NCBI GenBank assembly: GCA_025210735.1
Contig: JAOARD010000055.1
Span: forward strand, 1 to 42,961
Direction of reading: 5' to 3'
DNA length: 42,961 nucleotides
Source: Bacteroidales bacterium
GTDB lineage: Bacteria > Bacteroidota > Bacteroidia > Bacteroidales > UBA6680
Shown here: piece by piece, positions 1 through 8,270 of the stretch
How the letters are laid out: the number at the start of each line of letters is the position of its first letter
Numbering within the stretch: position 1 is the stretch's first letter
Notes under the pieces: model-generated
The model's database searches: none
What the model was told of the DNA's origin: nothing
What the model saw: only the letters and a program-made list of their open reading frames with translations
Translations under genes and position numbers: made by a program

Positions 1-42
1 ATTGCAATGGGCAGGTGTCCGAGCTTCAAGCTCGAACTAGTG
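1..42 (+). repeat. REP-like repeat, copy 1
   Basis: This 42-base element recurs at 232-273 in the same orientation with a few substitutions. Its core is a perfect hairpin, CGAGCTT (20-26), one-base loop, AAGCTCG (28-34). It is preceded by a conserved GGTGTCC-type segment and followed by GAAC. A short palindrome with a conserved flank resembles repetitive extragenic palindromes, but membership of a named family is inference. The element touches the window edge, so it may extend to the left. Confidence 0.6.
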
Positions 43-231
43 TAAGAGTTCAGAGTAGCGATCTCTTAGCGTAGTTTGAGGAGTAATAATGAAAGCTAAT
101 ATTATAATTGTTGAGGAGGGATGTATAATGAAAACATGTCTCGCTTAGAGTAGAGCGGATCGAGCCTGTTTCATGTATGAAAGTAGTCTGTTTTATGTAG
201 TTTGTTTAGTGTATGTATATTATATCAGGAT
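43..231. other. Non-coding spacer between REP-like repeats
   Basis: No credible gene is seen here. An imperfect inverted repeat pairs ATGAAAACA (128-136) with TGTTTCAT (167-174), enclosing a segment with smaller self-complementary stretches (CGCT/AGCG near 142-156). It could be part of a compound repeat element bounded by the two REP-like copies, or a small structured RNA. Neither is demonstrated. Confidence 0.3.
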
Positions 232-273
232 ATTGCAACGGGTAGGTGTCCGAGCTACAAGCTCGAACCAGCG
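232..273 (+). repeat. REP-like repeat, copy 2
   Basis: Second copy of the element at 1-42, directly repeated. The hairpin is CGAGCT (251-256), loop ACA, AGCTCG (260-265). The loop differs from copy 1 but the stem is kept, which suggests selection for the hairpin or recent copying. It lies 53 bases beyond the queE stop codon, in the intergenic setting usual for REP sequences. Confidence 0.6.
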
Positions 274-326
274 TTTTAACTATAACTCCTGTTGAATAGG
301 GTTGATGTTATACAAACGGTGACTTG

Positions 327-914
327 TTATCTTATATCCGCAAACTTATGTAGTTGCAAACTTATGCTCCAGTGGTTTGCGGATAGGGTGTTTATTTTGC
401 CAATAAGCTGCATTGTGTTCAGTATATTGAAGTTGTTGTTCTCCTCTTTTGGGCTTATGTAGTAGTTGGTTGCAGTTATTTTGTGCTCTATCTGTTGTAG
501 CTGTTCTGCTGTGCAGTTATCGTTTACAACACGTACTTCATCTACCTTCTGGCTCAGAAAGGCTCCTTTAGGCGATACTGCTATATAGTCCAGTTGGTGG
601 TAGTAGTTACTAAACGGGTTTGTACCGTTGCTCTCTATACCAATCCAGTAGTTATTCTCATTTAGTGCTGTAAGGAGAGGGGTGAGGTTATATGTTGTAG
701 GCTCGCCGCCTGTAATAATTACCGATCTACAGTTATGCTTATCTATCTTATCAAGTATCTCTTTTACCGACATGGGTGTGTTGTCTGTATGGTCTGTATC
801 GCACCAACTGCATTTTAGGTTACAACCAGAGAGACGTATAAATGTAACTTGTCTGCCCTGATTGTAGCCTTCGCCCTGCAGGCTGTTGAATATCTCGTTT
901 ATCCTGTAGATCAT
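327..914 (-). CDS. queE: 7-carboxy-7-deazaguanine synthase (radical SAM)
   Basis: QueE converts 6-carboxy-5,6,7,8-tetrahydropterin to 7-carboxy-7-deazaguanine, the radical-SAM step of queuosine/preQ0 synthesis in the cytoplasm. The 195-residue product opens with the family signature around FNSLQGEG (9-16). It carries a canonical CX3CX2C iron-sulfur motif (Cys31, Cys35, Cys38) and the SAM-binding GGEP (69-72). Length is normal for the short QueE type. It is the last gene of a queC-queD-queE minus-strand operon, 33 bases after queD. The ATG at 914 sits directly before the conserved N-terminus. No strong terminator follows; REP-like repeats lie downstream. Confidence 0.93.
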   Translation of the reverse strand: MIYRINEIFNSLQGEGYNQGRQVTFIRLSGCNLKCSWCDTDHTDNTPMSVKEILDKIDKHNCRSVIITGGEPTTYNLTPLLTALNENNYWIGIESNGTNPFSNYYHQLDYIAVSPKGAFLSQKVDEVRVVNDNCTAEQLQQIEHKITATNYYISPKEENNNFNILNTMQLIGKINTLSANHWSISLQLHKFADIR

Positions 915-947
915 CCTGATTTGTGGTTTATGTGTGGTTCTGCCGGA

Positions 948-1280
948 TTAATCCAGCTCATATATTGCAATATTCCCTTCGCTCTCCTGTACCTCTACCT
1001 TGTAGCAGTTTGGTATCTGGTCGCATATCCATTTGGCAATATTCTCGGCTGTAGGATTTACGGGTATTACATCGTTCATGTTTGCATGGTCAAGCTTATT
1101 CATTATTTTATCTTTAATAATGCTAAAGTCGGTAACCATACCGTTATGATTCAGCTCCTTGCTTTTGCAGTGTATGTTAACTATCCAGTTGTGTCCGTGC
1201 AGGTTTGTGCACTTGCTTGGGTAGTCAAGATCAAGCCTGTGGCTTGCCGATATCTCAAGTCTTTTGCTAATGTAGTACAT
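948..1280 (-). CDS. queD: 6-carboxytetrahydropterin synthase
   Basis: QueD (6-pyruvoyl-tetrahydropterin synthase fold) converts dihydroneopterin triphosphate to 6-carboxytetrahydropterin, the substrate of the neighbouring QueE. In the 110-residue protein the zinc ligands are His14, His28 and His30 (the HGH motif). Cys24 is the expected catalytic cysteine, Asp64-His65 the catalytic pair, and Glu99 the pterin-anchoring glutamate. All active-site residues are present and the length is typical. The gene lies 12 bases after queC and 33 bases before queE, so the three are very likely co-transcribed. The long plus-strand reading frame opposite it is a shadow. Confidence 0.93.
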   Translation of the reverse strand: MYYISKRLEISASHRLDLDYPSKCTNLHGHNWIVNIHCKSKELNHNGMVTDFSIIKDKIMNKLDHANMNDVIPVNPTAENIAKWICDQIPNCYKVEVQESEGNIAIYELD

Positions 1281-1292
1281 TGTTTGTGTGGT

Positions 1293-1970
1293 TTATAGGT
1301 GTTTATATTTAACAGGATCTTTTATACCTGAATCTTCAAATGCTTTTAATCTTAGTTTGCACGAATCGCATGTGCCACAAGCCTCATCTTCGCCATTGTA
1401 ACACGACCATGTATTTGCATAATCAACACCAAGCTTTGTACCCAGAATAATCTCCTCCGATTTGGTCATATACTGGAATGGTGCATGTATCTTAAATGGT
1501 TTGTTGTTCTCTACTGCTGCAACGGTACCCTGATTAATGGCTGCCTCCATTGCTTTAATAAACGATTCGCGACAATCAACATATCCAGAGTAATCTACCT
1601 CACTTACGCCTATAAATATATCCTGAGCACCAATAACCTCGGCATACGATGCTGCAATTGACAGGAATACCATATTACGGGCAGGAACATACGTTACGGG
1701 TATAGAATCTTCGTTTGGATTATAATCCGGTACATCTATATCTGAATCGGTAAGTGCCGATCCGCCCCAGGCATTAAGGTTAAGTGTTACAAGTTTGTGA
1801 TCTTTTACACCGGCTAGTTGTGCTGCCTTTTTTGCTATATCTAACTCCTTATCATGACGCTGTCCGTACTCAAACGATACCGCATATACCTCATATCCTT
1901 CGCTTTTGGCGTAGTGTAATAGTGTGGTTGAGTCTAATCCTCCTGAGTGTAAAACTACTGCTTTCTTCAT
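1293..1970 (-). CDS. queC: 7-cyano-7-deazaguanine synthase
   Basis: QueC uses ATP and ammonia to turn 7-carboxy-7-deazaguanine into preQ0. The 225-residue protein starts just before the PP-loop motif SGGLDS (9-14) and ends with four zinc-binding cysteines (Cys190, Cys198, Cys201, Cys204). The frame stays open for 89 further codons upstream, to 2237. I chose the ATG at 1970 because the QueC family begins there and AAGGAAG precedes it at suitable distance; the extra region shows no similarity I recognise. It is the first gene of the queC-queD-queE operon, probably read from the promoter candidate near 2240. Confidence 0.92.
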   Translation of the reverse strand: MKKAVVLHSGGLDSTTLLHYAKSEGYEVYAVSFEYGQRHDKELDIAKKAAQLAGVKDHKLVTLNLNAWGGSALTDSDIDVPDYNPNEDSIPVTYVPARNMVFLSIAASYAEVIGAQDIFIGVSEVDYSGYVDCRESFIKAMEAAINQGTVAAVENNKPFKIHAPFQYMTKSEEIILGTKLGVDYANTWSCYNGEDEACGTCDSCKLRLKAFEDSGIKDPVKYKHL

Positions 1971-2234
1971 CTGTTTATTTCTTCCTTTCAATTGAAATAT
2001 GGAACCTGCATAACAATCATTTCCGGATAAACGGAAAGTCATTACAATGTCTGTTTCATACTTAATATTTTGTGAGTTTACAGGATAGTTGTTTATTCTG
2101 CATGGTTCCCGTAACTCTCTTAATTTATCAATAGTGTCCGGTCCCATCTTATATAAACAGCAGAAAAAAGCTATATGATATGTCTCCTTAGTTTTGTTTA
2201 TAGACAGGATGGGATTTCGAACTGTCTTAAGTTG
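1971..2234 (-). other. Long leader upstream of queC
   Basis: If the promoter candidate at 2235-2267 is used, queC has a leader of about 260 bases. A hairpin of TTTCCG (2020-2025) and CGGAAA (2032-2037) lies about 50 bases before the start codon. The leader is also open in the queC frame, so an N-terminally extended protein cannot be excluded. I looked for a preQ1 riboswitch pattern and did not recognise one. Confidence 0.35.
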
Positions 2235-2267
2235 CAAATGTATTAATTGTTGTTTTATTTAAAACAA
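2235..2267 (-). promoter_or_regulatory. Candidate promoter for queCDE
   Basis: On the minus strand TACATTTG (2242 to 2235) matches the Bacteroidota -7 box TAnnTTTG exactly. A TTG (2267 to 2265) lies 22 bases upstream as a possible -33 element. The first possible start codon of the extended queC frame (2237) falls inside this box, which argues against the long version of QueC. Confidence 0.45.
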
Positions 2268-2364
2268 TTTTTTACATAAACTTTAATAATTGTGATGTAA
2301 AACAGGTGAGGAGTATCTTTTCTGGTATCTGATGAGGTAATTAACACGGTTGGTATAAAAACAG

Positions 2365-2391
2365 ACAGAGGAGCTGTTTTGGCTCCTCTGT
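2365..2391 (-). terminator. Rho-independent terminator after the metallopeptidase
   Basis: A perfect 10-bp stem, ACAGAGGAGC (2365-2374) with GCTCCTCTGT (2382-2391), has a 7-base loop. In minus-strand reading it is followed by CTGTTTTTAT, and it sits about 40 bases beyond the stop codon of the metallopeptidase gene. Confidence 0.8.
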
Positions 2392-2429
2392 TTTGCTTGT
2401 GTCTGATAGTTGCTCAGACTGTTGTAATA

Positions 2430-4478
2430 TTATTTAATATACTTTACTGCTTCTGATGTAGCGTTAAGTACAGGATCAACAGATATTGGAGAACCTACAG
2501 CCTCATTCATCCATGCGTTTGGAATCAAACGACCAATCTTGAAGATACGTGAAACCTCCTTATCAAACTTCTTATCTGCAATGTACTGCTCAATCTGGAA
2601 ATCGATAAGATGACCGAATGAGTATGCAGTAAGGTATAATGGGCTTGCTACCATATGAGAGTAAATACCAAGAATAGTCTGATCTTTAATACCGAATACC
2701 GGAGCATAGTATTTGTTCCAAACATCTTTAGCTATAGTCTCTACGGCAACGCGTAGCTGCTCTGCATCTGCCTCAGGGTGCTCATATAACCATTTCCATA
2801 CCTTCATATCTACCATTGATACTCCCATAATCTCATATATAGACCAGAAGTTATCAAGTGTTTGCAGGTACTCTTTCTCTTTATTATCATCTTTTATATC
2901 AAGTAAGAAAAGATCTCTCTTTTGGAAGATGAATGCCAATGCCTCTGTAAAAGCAGTGTTTGGTACACCATTCAGCATGTAATAGTCAACATCGTAAAGA
3001 GATATTGTCTGCTCAACGTTGTGTCCGAACTCATGAACAGCAATGTTGTATCCTTTGTAGTCCATTCCAGACGCTGGAATTCTTGTTCTAAGGTGAGCTT
3101 TATCACCTTTCATTGATGCTCCCCAAGCGTGTCCTGAACCTCTTGCAGGATCAACAGATATCTTTGATGAGATGTACTCTGCTCTGTCTTTAGAGAAACC
3201 AAGTTTTAGCAACATGTTTCCAAGATCAGCCTCAAGAGCTTTTGCATTAGGGTATCTCTGCTGAGTTACCATATCTAGTTTCTCCTGATTTATAGAGCTA
3301 CGAGCCTTGAATCCATCGTACCATATATCAAATGGCTTAAGATCTCTGCCTAATCTCTTTTTAATAAGATCACCAACCATTTTTGCCTGCGGCGATGAAA
3401 GAAACTTGTCAAACAGTACCTCAACATCAGGCTGTGCAATCTCCATGCTACCCTCAAACTTACGCTTGATGTATGTGTCCATGTTTCCGCTATATGCGTC
3501 AACCTCTCTTAGTGCATGGTAGTTGTTTATTATTTGCTGGTATCTTGTATCCGGCTCTCTGTCAAGAACAAACTCTTTACCATCTTTATATGTTTTGTTT
3601 GTATATGGATTCCACTGGTACTCCTCGCTGTTTATTACATCCTCAGGAATCTCCTGCGAAATAATACGCTTCATTACCTCATATATCATCTCCTGCTTCT
3701 CAAGACCACCCTCTTTATCGGCATAGTTAGATTTTATCTCATCTCTAAGATTCCAGTGCGAAAGCTGTTTCATTCCTTTAGGGAATAGTGTCTGATTTTT
3801 ATCGTTTACTAGCTCACCAACAAAGATGTTATAATCTGCAATGTATATATCTGCATTTGTTTCGGCAGTTGTTACAGCCTGTAGCAGATTTGCAGGAACT
3901 CTTGATGTAAACATATCGCCTAAACGTGCGTAAGCCCAATCTTTTCTCGACCACTCTTTTCCAAGCTCGCTCTTCTCTTTAAGAGTGTATGACGGAAAGT
4001 TAAGAGCAATAATAAATGCTATTTTGTTGTTATAAAAATCCTCATTTATGTGTGCATACGGACTGTAAGCTCCAAATATGTTATCTATTGAGTGAGGCTC
4101 GCCATATGTCAGGTGAATTGGCTCAAGCAGTTGTAGTGTAATAAGGTTATTGTATCCGTATATTATCTCGAAATTACGTGATACCTTCTGGAATACAACA
4201 TCAAGCTCTTTAGCATTATTAATAAAGTTATTCATACAGAATGTTTTAAAATCTTCTGTATTACCATCAGATGCTCTCCAAAGATTAGCAGCCTGTTTTA
4301 CACCTTTCTCAATACGGTAATTGTTGTCTCCAAATTTCTCTTTTAATGCTTTAACTGTCTCAGTCATCACATTTTCAGAGATAATTATCGCATCTTTAGT
4401 TTGCGTATCCTCCTTTTTGTTGGTCTGGCAACTGAATAGTAACGTTGCAGCAACAAGTAGCGAAACAATTTTTCTCAT
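2430..4478 (-). CDS. Lipoprotein zinc metallopeptidase (HEFGH)
   Basis: A 682-residue predicted lipoprotein. The N-terminus is a type II signal with the lipobox LFSC (Cys17), so it should be membrane-anchored on the periplasmic or surface side. The C-terminal half has an HExxH zinc motif (His482, Glu483, His486, read as HEFGH) and a downstream FTEALAF segment whose Glu512 is a good third zinc ligand, the gluzincin pattern. I cannot place it confidently in a named peptidase family; M3-like or M49-like assignments are guesses, and the five-residue HExxH argues against classical DPP III. The phosphatase-like gene is 52 bases upstream, so both may share a transcript; a strong terminator follows. 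Confidence 0.8.
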   Translation of the reverse strand: MRKIVSLLVAATLLFSCQTNKKEDTQTKDAIIISENVMTETVKALKEKFGDNNYRIEKGVKQAANLWRASDGNTEDFKTFCMNNFINNAKELDVVFQKVSRNFEIIYGYNNLITLQLLEPIHLTYGEPHSIDNIFGAYSPYAHINEDFYNNKIAFIIALNFPSYTLKEKSELGKEWSRKDWAYARLGDMFTSRVPANLLQAVTTAETNADIYIADYNIFVGELVNDKNQTLFPKGMKQLSHWNLRDEIKSNYADKEGGLEKQEMIYEVMKRIISQEIPEDVINSEEYQWNPYTNKTYKDGKEFVLDREPDTRYQQIINNYHALREVDAYSGNMDTYIKRKFEGSMEIAQPDVEVLFDKFLSSPQAKMVGDLIKKRLGRDLKPFDIWYDGFKARSSINQEKLDMVTQQRYPNAKALEADLGNMLLKLGFSKDRAEYISSKISVDPARGSGHAWGASMKGDKAHLRTRIPASGMDYKGYNIAVHEFGHNVEQTISLYDVDYYMLNGVPNTAFTEALAFIFQKRDLFLLDIKDDNKEKEYLQTLDNFWSIYEIMGVSMVDMKVWKWLYEHPEADAEQLRVAVETIAKDVWNKYYAPVFGIKDQTILGIYSHMVASPLYLTAYSFGHLIDFQIEQYIADKKFDKEVSRIFKIGRLIPNAWMNEAVGSPISVDPVLNATSEAVKYIK

Positions 4479-4530
4479 AATTAACTAATTTGATTGTTAA
4501 GGTTCTTTTGTTGTTTGTATCTCTATAGTT

Positions 4531-4959
4531 TTAATATAATTTCTTAATGTTTTTATCTACAAAATCAAAGCAGAAATCTTCTATCTCATCCCGCAGGGTA
4601 CTGAACTGTTTTAGTTTTTCATCGTCGGTACCGCTGAATGTATCAGGATCGGTAAAATCTTTACGTAATATGTTTGTACCCTTTATGTTGGTATCAGAAT
4701 TTGCTTCAATATCTGTATTGTGGGTTATGATATAATCAAAGCTGATATCCTTAAAGTCGGTAATGATATTTGCTTTGTGCATTGTAATGTCTATAACAGC
4801 CTCCATCATAACTTTTGATGCAAACAGGTTGAGCTCACCTTTATGAATACCTGCACTGTAAATCTCGCATTTTCCTTTTCCGTAGTACTTTAACCACCCC
4901 TCTGTCATTTGCGATAAACTGGAGTTGTTGTTACATACAACCAGTATTTTCTTTAGCAT
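4531..4959 (-). CDS. LMW-phosphatase/ArsC-fold protein lacking catalytic Arg
   Basis: A 142-residue protein with the fold signature of low-molecular-weight tyrosine phosphatases and thioredoxin-type arsenate reductases. It has an N-terminal beta strand running into a Cys9 loop and SQMTEG, then the acidic DPDTF segment around residue 103 and a C-terminal RDEIED helix. The P-loop should read CX5R-S, but here Leu15 (codon TTA) stands at the arginine position and Ser14 at the second cysteine of ArsC. Without that arginine, phosphate or arsenate binding should be badly impaired. It may be a non-catalytic binding protein or an enzyme with changed chemistry. The rest of the frame is intact, so it is not an obvious pseudogene. 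Confidence 0.75.
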   Translation of the reverse strand: MLKKILVVCNNNSSLSQMTEGWLKYYGKGKCEIYSAGIHKGELNLFASKVMMEAVIDITMHKANIITDFKDISFDYIITHNTDIEANSDTNIKGTNILRKDFTDPDTFSGTDDEKLKQFSTLRDEIEDFCFDFVDKNIKKLY

Positions 4960-4993
4960 TTGTGTATGTTTTGTAAAAAAATTATAAACTAGT

Positions 4994-5001
4994 CAAATAT
5001 A
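4994..5001 (-). promoter_or_regulatory. Candidate -7 box for the ArsC-like gene
   Basis: TATATTTG on the minus strand (5001 to 4994) matches TAnnTTTG exactly and lies 35 bases before the ATG at 4959. No convincing -33 element was seen. The divergent region 4960-5267 holds no gene; it is very AT-rich and contains this site and a weaker plus-strand site. Confidence 0.4.
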
Positions 5002-5212
5002 TATAAAATTTAGACGTTTGTGTGATTAGAGTTACTGCATTTTAAATGTTGTTTAAAATGTATAACATGTCGATCAGTCAATATATTAAATAGTTATGAT
5101 GTTTTGTAACTCTTTTGCTCTGTGTAACCTCTGGTTATTTTCAACTATCTGTAGGTTAATGCTTCTTAATTTTTTTTAACTTTTCTTAACACATTGAGTC
5201 CTGCCTTTTGTC

Positions 5213-5220
5213 GATATTTG
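5213..5220 (+). promoter_or_regulatory. Weak candidate -7 box for the moxR-bat operon
   Basis: GATATTTG differs from TAnnTTTG at one defined position and lies 47 bases before the moxR ATG. A TTG occurs upstream near 5195, with shorter spacing than usual. This is the only plausible site seen before the operon. Confidence 0.3.
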
Positions 5221-5267
5221 TATACTATCGAGACAAGAAGTAATAGGAAATAAAAAATATATAGATT

Positions 5268-6263
5268 ATGAGCGAAGAGTTAAATATCCGAGAACTCAAT
5301 GATAAGATTCAAAAAGAGAGTGCTTTTGTAGATATGATCAACCTTGAGATGGAGAAGGTAATTGTTGGGCAGAAACATTTGGTTGATAGTCTGATGATTG
5401 GGTTACTTACAAACGGGCACATATTGTTAGAGGGGGTTCCCGGATTGGCAAAAACATTGGCAATTAATTCGTTGGCAAGTACTATTGATGCAAAATTTAG
5501 TCGTGTTCAGTTTACACCAGATCTGCTTCCTGCCGATCTTATAGGTACAATGATATATAGTCTTAAGCAGGAGAATTTCAGTGTAAAGAAGGGACCAATT
5601 TTTGCAAACTTTATATTGGCCGATGAGATTAACCGTTCTCCGGCAAAAGTACAGTCGGCTCTTTTAGAGGCAATGGCAGAGCGTCAGGTTACAATTGGCG
5701 ATAGCACATATAAGCTTGATGATCCGTTTCTTGTAATGGCAACACAAAACCCGCTTGAGCAGGAGGGAACATACCCGCTACCAGAGGCACAGGTTGACCG
5801 TTTTATGTTGAAGGTGGTTATTGATTATCCTAAGAGAGATGAGGAGAAACTTATTGTACGCCAGAATATTGCTAAAAGCTTCCCTAAGGTATCAACAATA
5901 CTTAAACCTGAGGATATAATACGTGCCCGTGAGGTTGTTAAGGATGTATATGTTGATGAGAAGATTGAGAAATATGTGGTAGATATTGTATTTGCAACAC
6001 GTTACCCGGAAGAGTATGAGCTTTCTGAACTTAAGAATATGATTAGTTACGGAGGGTCGCCACGTGCAAGTATCTCGCTTACAATGGCAGCAAAGGCCTA
6101 TGCATTTATTAAGCGCAGAGGATATGTTGTACCGGAAGATGTTAGAGCTGTATGTCATGATGTACTACGTCACAGAATTGGTTTAACATATGAAGCTGAG
6201 GCTGAGAATATGACCACAGAGGATATAATAACAACAATTCTGAACAGAGTTGAGGTACCATAG
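5268..6263 (+). CDS. moxR: MoxR-family AAA+ ATPase
   Basis: MoxR ATPases act as chaperones that work with von Willebrand A (VWA) proteins encoded beside them. The 331-residue protein shows Walker A GVPGLAKT (56-63), Walker B with ADEIN (118-122), sensor 1 ATQN (158-161) and the family motif LPEAQVDRF (171-179). Length and architecture are standard. It heads the cluster of DUF58, Bat VWA and TPR proteins, the classic MoxR-Bat arrangement. A gap of 91 bases separates it from the DUF58 gene with no terminator visible, so read-through is likely. The ATG at 5268 begins at the expected acidic N-terminus. Confidence 0.95.
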   Translation: MSEELNIRELNDKIQKESAFVDMINLEMEKVIVGQKHLVDSLMIGLLTNGHILLEGVPGLAKTLAINSLASTIDAKFSRVQFTPDLLPADLIGTMIYSLKQENFSVKKGPIFANFILADEINRSPAKVQSALLEAMAERQVTIGDSTYKLDDPFLVMATQNPLEQEGTYPLPEAQVDRFMLKVVIDYPKRDEEKLIVRQNIAKSFPKVSTILKPEDIIRAREVVKDVYVDEKIEKYVVDIVFATRYPEEYELSELKNMISYGGSPRASISLTMAAKAYAFIKRRGYVVPEDVRAVCHDVLRHRIGLTYEAEAENMTTEDIITTILNRVEVP

Positions 6264-6354
6264 TATTCTGTTTTAAGTATAAAGCGTACAGGGCAGGTAT
6301 CCTGTATTGTGAGAGTTACACAGAATTTAACTTATTAACTTAAAATAAGAGAGA

Positions 6355-7242
6355 GTGGACGCTACCGAACTTTTAAAGAGAGTTAGAAAAATAGAGATAA
6401 AGACACGCGGATTGTCAAAGAATATCTTTGCCGGAGAGTATCATAGTGCTTTTAAGGGCAGAGGTATGGCATTCAGCGAGGTAAGGGAATATGGTTACGG
6501 CGACGATGTGCGTAATATAGACTGGAATGTTACAGCCCGATTTAATAAGCCTTTTGTAAAGGTGTTTGAAGAGGAGCGTGAACTTACGGTAATGCTTCTT
6601 ATTGATGTCAGCGGATCTAATGAGTTTGGAACCAGAGGAACATTAAAGAAGAATATTATGGCAGAGGTTGCCGCTGTTTTATCGTTCTCGGCAATACATA
6701 ATAATGATAAGATTGGAGCTATTCTGTTCTCAGATAAGATTGAGATGTTTATTCCGCCTAAGAAGGGTAAAACACATACGTTGCGTATTATCAGAGAGCT
6801 TATAAACTTTACCCCAACAAGTAAGGGTACTGATATTACAGAAGGGCTAAGGTATCTTACAAACGTTATTAAGAAGAGATGTACAACGTTTCTGTTATCG
6901 GATATGATAAACTATAACGACGATGGATATAATCCTGCCTATGAGGATGCTCTGAAGATTGCCGCTAATAAACATGATCTTGCTGTCTTGCGCATTTTTG
7001 ATCCGGGCGAGAAGGAGTTACCTCCTGTTGGATTGTTACGTGTAACCGATGCTGAGACAGGTGAGGATATGTGGATAGATTCAGCAGACAAGAGGGTTCG
7101 TAGGCAGTATGCTGAGTGGTGGCAACGTTCGCAGGACAAAGCAAGTGAGGTTCTTGCAAAATATGGTATCGACAGTACTCAGATATCAACTAATGAGGAT
7201 TATGTAAAACCATTGTTGATGCTATTTAAGAATAGAAATTAA
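6355..7242 (+). CDS. DUF58 domain protein, VWA-like (GTG start)
   Basis: A 295-residue cytoplasmic protein of the DUF58 family that accompanies MoxR ATPases. The DUF58 signature runs over residues 44-62, with YGYGD, RNIDW and TAR. A VWA-like metal site follows with DVSGS (Asp84, Ser86, Ser88). The start codon is GTG at 6355: an in-frame TAA lies at 6346-6348 and no ATG precedes the conserved region, so GTG is the only reasonable choice, with a purine-rich AAGAGAG just before it. It probably couples MoxR to substrate proteins, but its exact role in this operon is not established. Six bases separate it from the next gene. Confidence 0.9.
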   Translation: MDATELLKRVRKIEIKTRGLSKNIFAGEYHSAFKGRGMAFSEVREYGYGDDVRNIDWNVTARFNKPFVKVFEEERELTVMLLIDVSGSNEFGTRGTLKKNIMAEVAAVLSFSAIHNNDKIGAILFSDKIEMFIPPKKGKTHTLRIIRELINFTPTSKGTDITEGLRYLTNVIKKRCTTFLLSDMINYNDDGYNPAYEDALKIAANKHDLAVLRIFDPGEKELPPVGLLRVTDAETGEDMWIDSADKRVRRQYAEWWQRSQDKASEVLAKYGIDSTQISTNEDYVKPLLMLFKNRN

Positions 7243-7247
7243 TTAGT

Positions 7248-8270
7248 ATGAGAATATACAGACATATTATTCTGCTACTTATGTTAACCTTATCGGTTAA
7301 TAGTTATGGGCAGAAACCTATACCAACTGCTGAGTTGGATAGTACCCTGTTGTTAATTGGGGATCAGGTAAGGCTTAAGTTTCAGTTAGATTGTCATAAG
7401 GATCAGGAGGTGTTTTTTCCTGCCTTTCGCGATACTATTATAAAAGGTGTTGAGGTTGTACAGACATTCCCGGTTGACACTATACGTATGAAATCGGGAC
7501 GTATGAGGTTAATTCAGGAGCATCTTATAACATCGTTTGATACAGGATTGCATGTTATACCACGCATACCATTCTTTGTAAAGAAGAATAAGAGTGCCGA
7601 TACGGTATTTTCTAATATGCTTGCAATGCAGGTTGTAACATTCAGGGTTGATACAGCAACAGCATTTTTTGATATAAAACCGCAGATTAAGACTCCGCTT
7701 ATATTTGCAGAGATTGCTGTGGAGACTTTTATTGGTATTGCAATACTACTGTTTATTGCAATAGCGGTATATATTGTGTTAAGGTACCGAAATAAGAAGC
7801 CGATATTTAAGAGGGAGAAACCAAAGGAGCCTGCACATATTATAGCATTCAGAGATCTTGATGAGCTGGCAGATGAGAAACTTTGGCAGCAGGGATTAAT
7901 AAAGGAGTACTATACCAAACTTACAGATATTTTCAGGGTGTATATAGAGAACAGATATAATATAGCTGCACTTGAACAGACATCTGATGAGATATTAGCA
8001 TCGCTTACAGAGCTTAAAGCTATTGATAAGGAGCTTATGCTGAAAGTTAAGGATTGTCTGTACTTGTCTGATATGGCAAAATTTGCTAAGATGGTACCCG
8101 TACCTGAAGATAATGAGTATAACTACAAAACAGTACAGAAGTTTGTGCAGAAAACACTTGTTGTTGATGTAAAAACATCTGCAGAATCTGATAAAGATGG
8201 AGATACTGTTGTTGTTGTACCTGATGTGAAACCGGAACAAGGAGAAGAGGAGGTGAACAATGTGGGATAA
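7248..8270 (+). CDS. Bat-operon membrane protein of unknown function
   Basis: A 340-residue protein with a signal peptide (hydrophobic residues 7-18, then SYGQ), a periplasmic beta-rich domain and one membrane segment at about 157-178. A cytoplasmic domain with a helical core (GLIKEYYTKL, YIENRY) follows, and the tail is acidic. This layout resembles the DUF4381/BatD-like proteins common between DUF58 and batA genes. The cytoplasmic part looks like the one at the end of BatD, suggesting the two share a partner. Its end overlaps batA by 11 bases, so translation is probably coupled. Family naming is tentative. Confidence 0.8.
   Translation: MRIYRHIILLLMLTLSVNSYGQKPIPTAELDSTLLLIGDQVRLKFQLDCHKDQEVFFPAFRDTIIKGVEVVQTFPVDTIRMKSGRMRLIQEHLITSFDTGLHVIPRIPFFVKKNKSADTVFSNMLAMQVVTFRVDTATAFFDIKPQIKTPLIFAEIAVETFIGIAILLFIAIAVYIVLRYRNKKPIFKREKPKEPAHIIAFRDLDELADEKLWQQGLIKEYYTKLTDIFRVYIENRYNIAALEQTSDEILASLTELKAIDKELMLKVKDCLYLSDMAKFAKMVPVPEDNEYNYKTVQKFVQKTLVVDVKTSAESDKDGDTVVVVPDVKPEQGEEEVNNVG
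8248..8253 (+). promoter_or_regulatory. Strong Shine-Dalgarno site for batA
   Basis: AGGAGG lies six bases before the batA ATG at 8260, inside the end of the preceding gene. Such a perfect site is unusual in Bacteroidota, and it fixes the batA start despite the overlap. Confidence 0.7.

Noticed and set aside
849..1298. Plus-strand frame opposite queD
   Set aside because: Antisense to a gene with complete catalytic residues; a shadow caused by composition.
1971..2237. 89-codon N-terminal extension of QueC
   Set aside because: QueC proteins start at the PP-loop region; a promoter-like box overlaps the upstream start codon and the extension has no recognisable domain. Kept as a leader instead.
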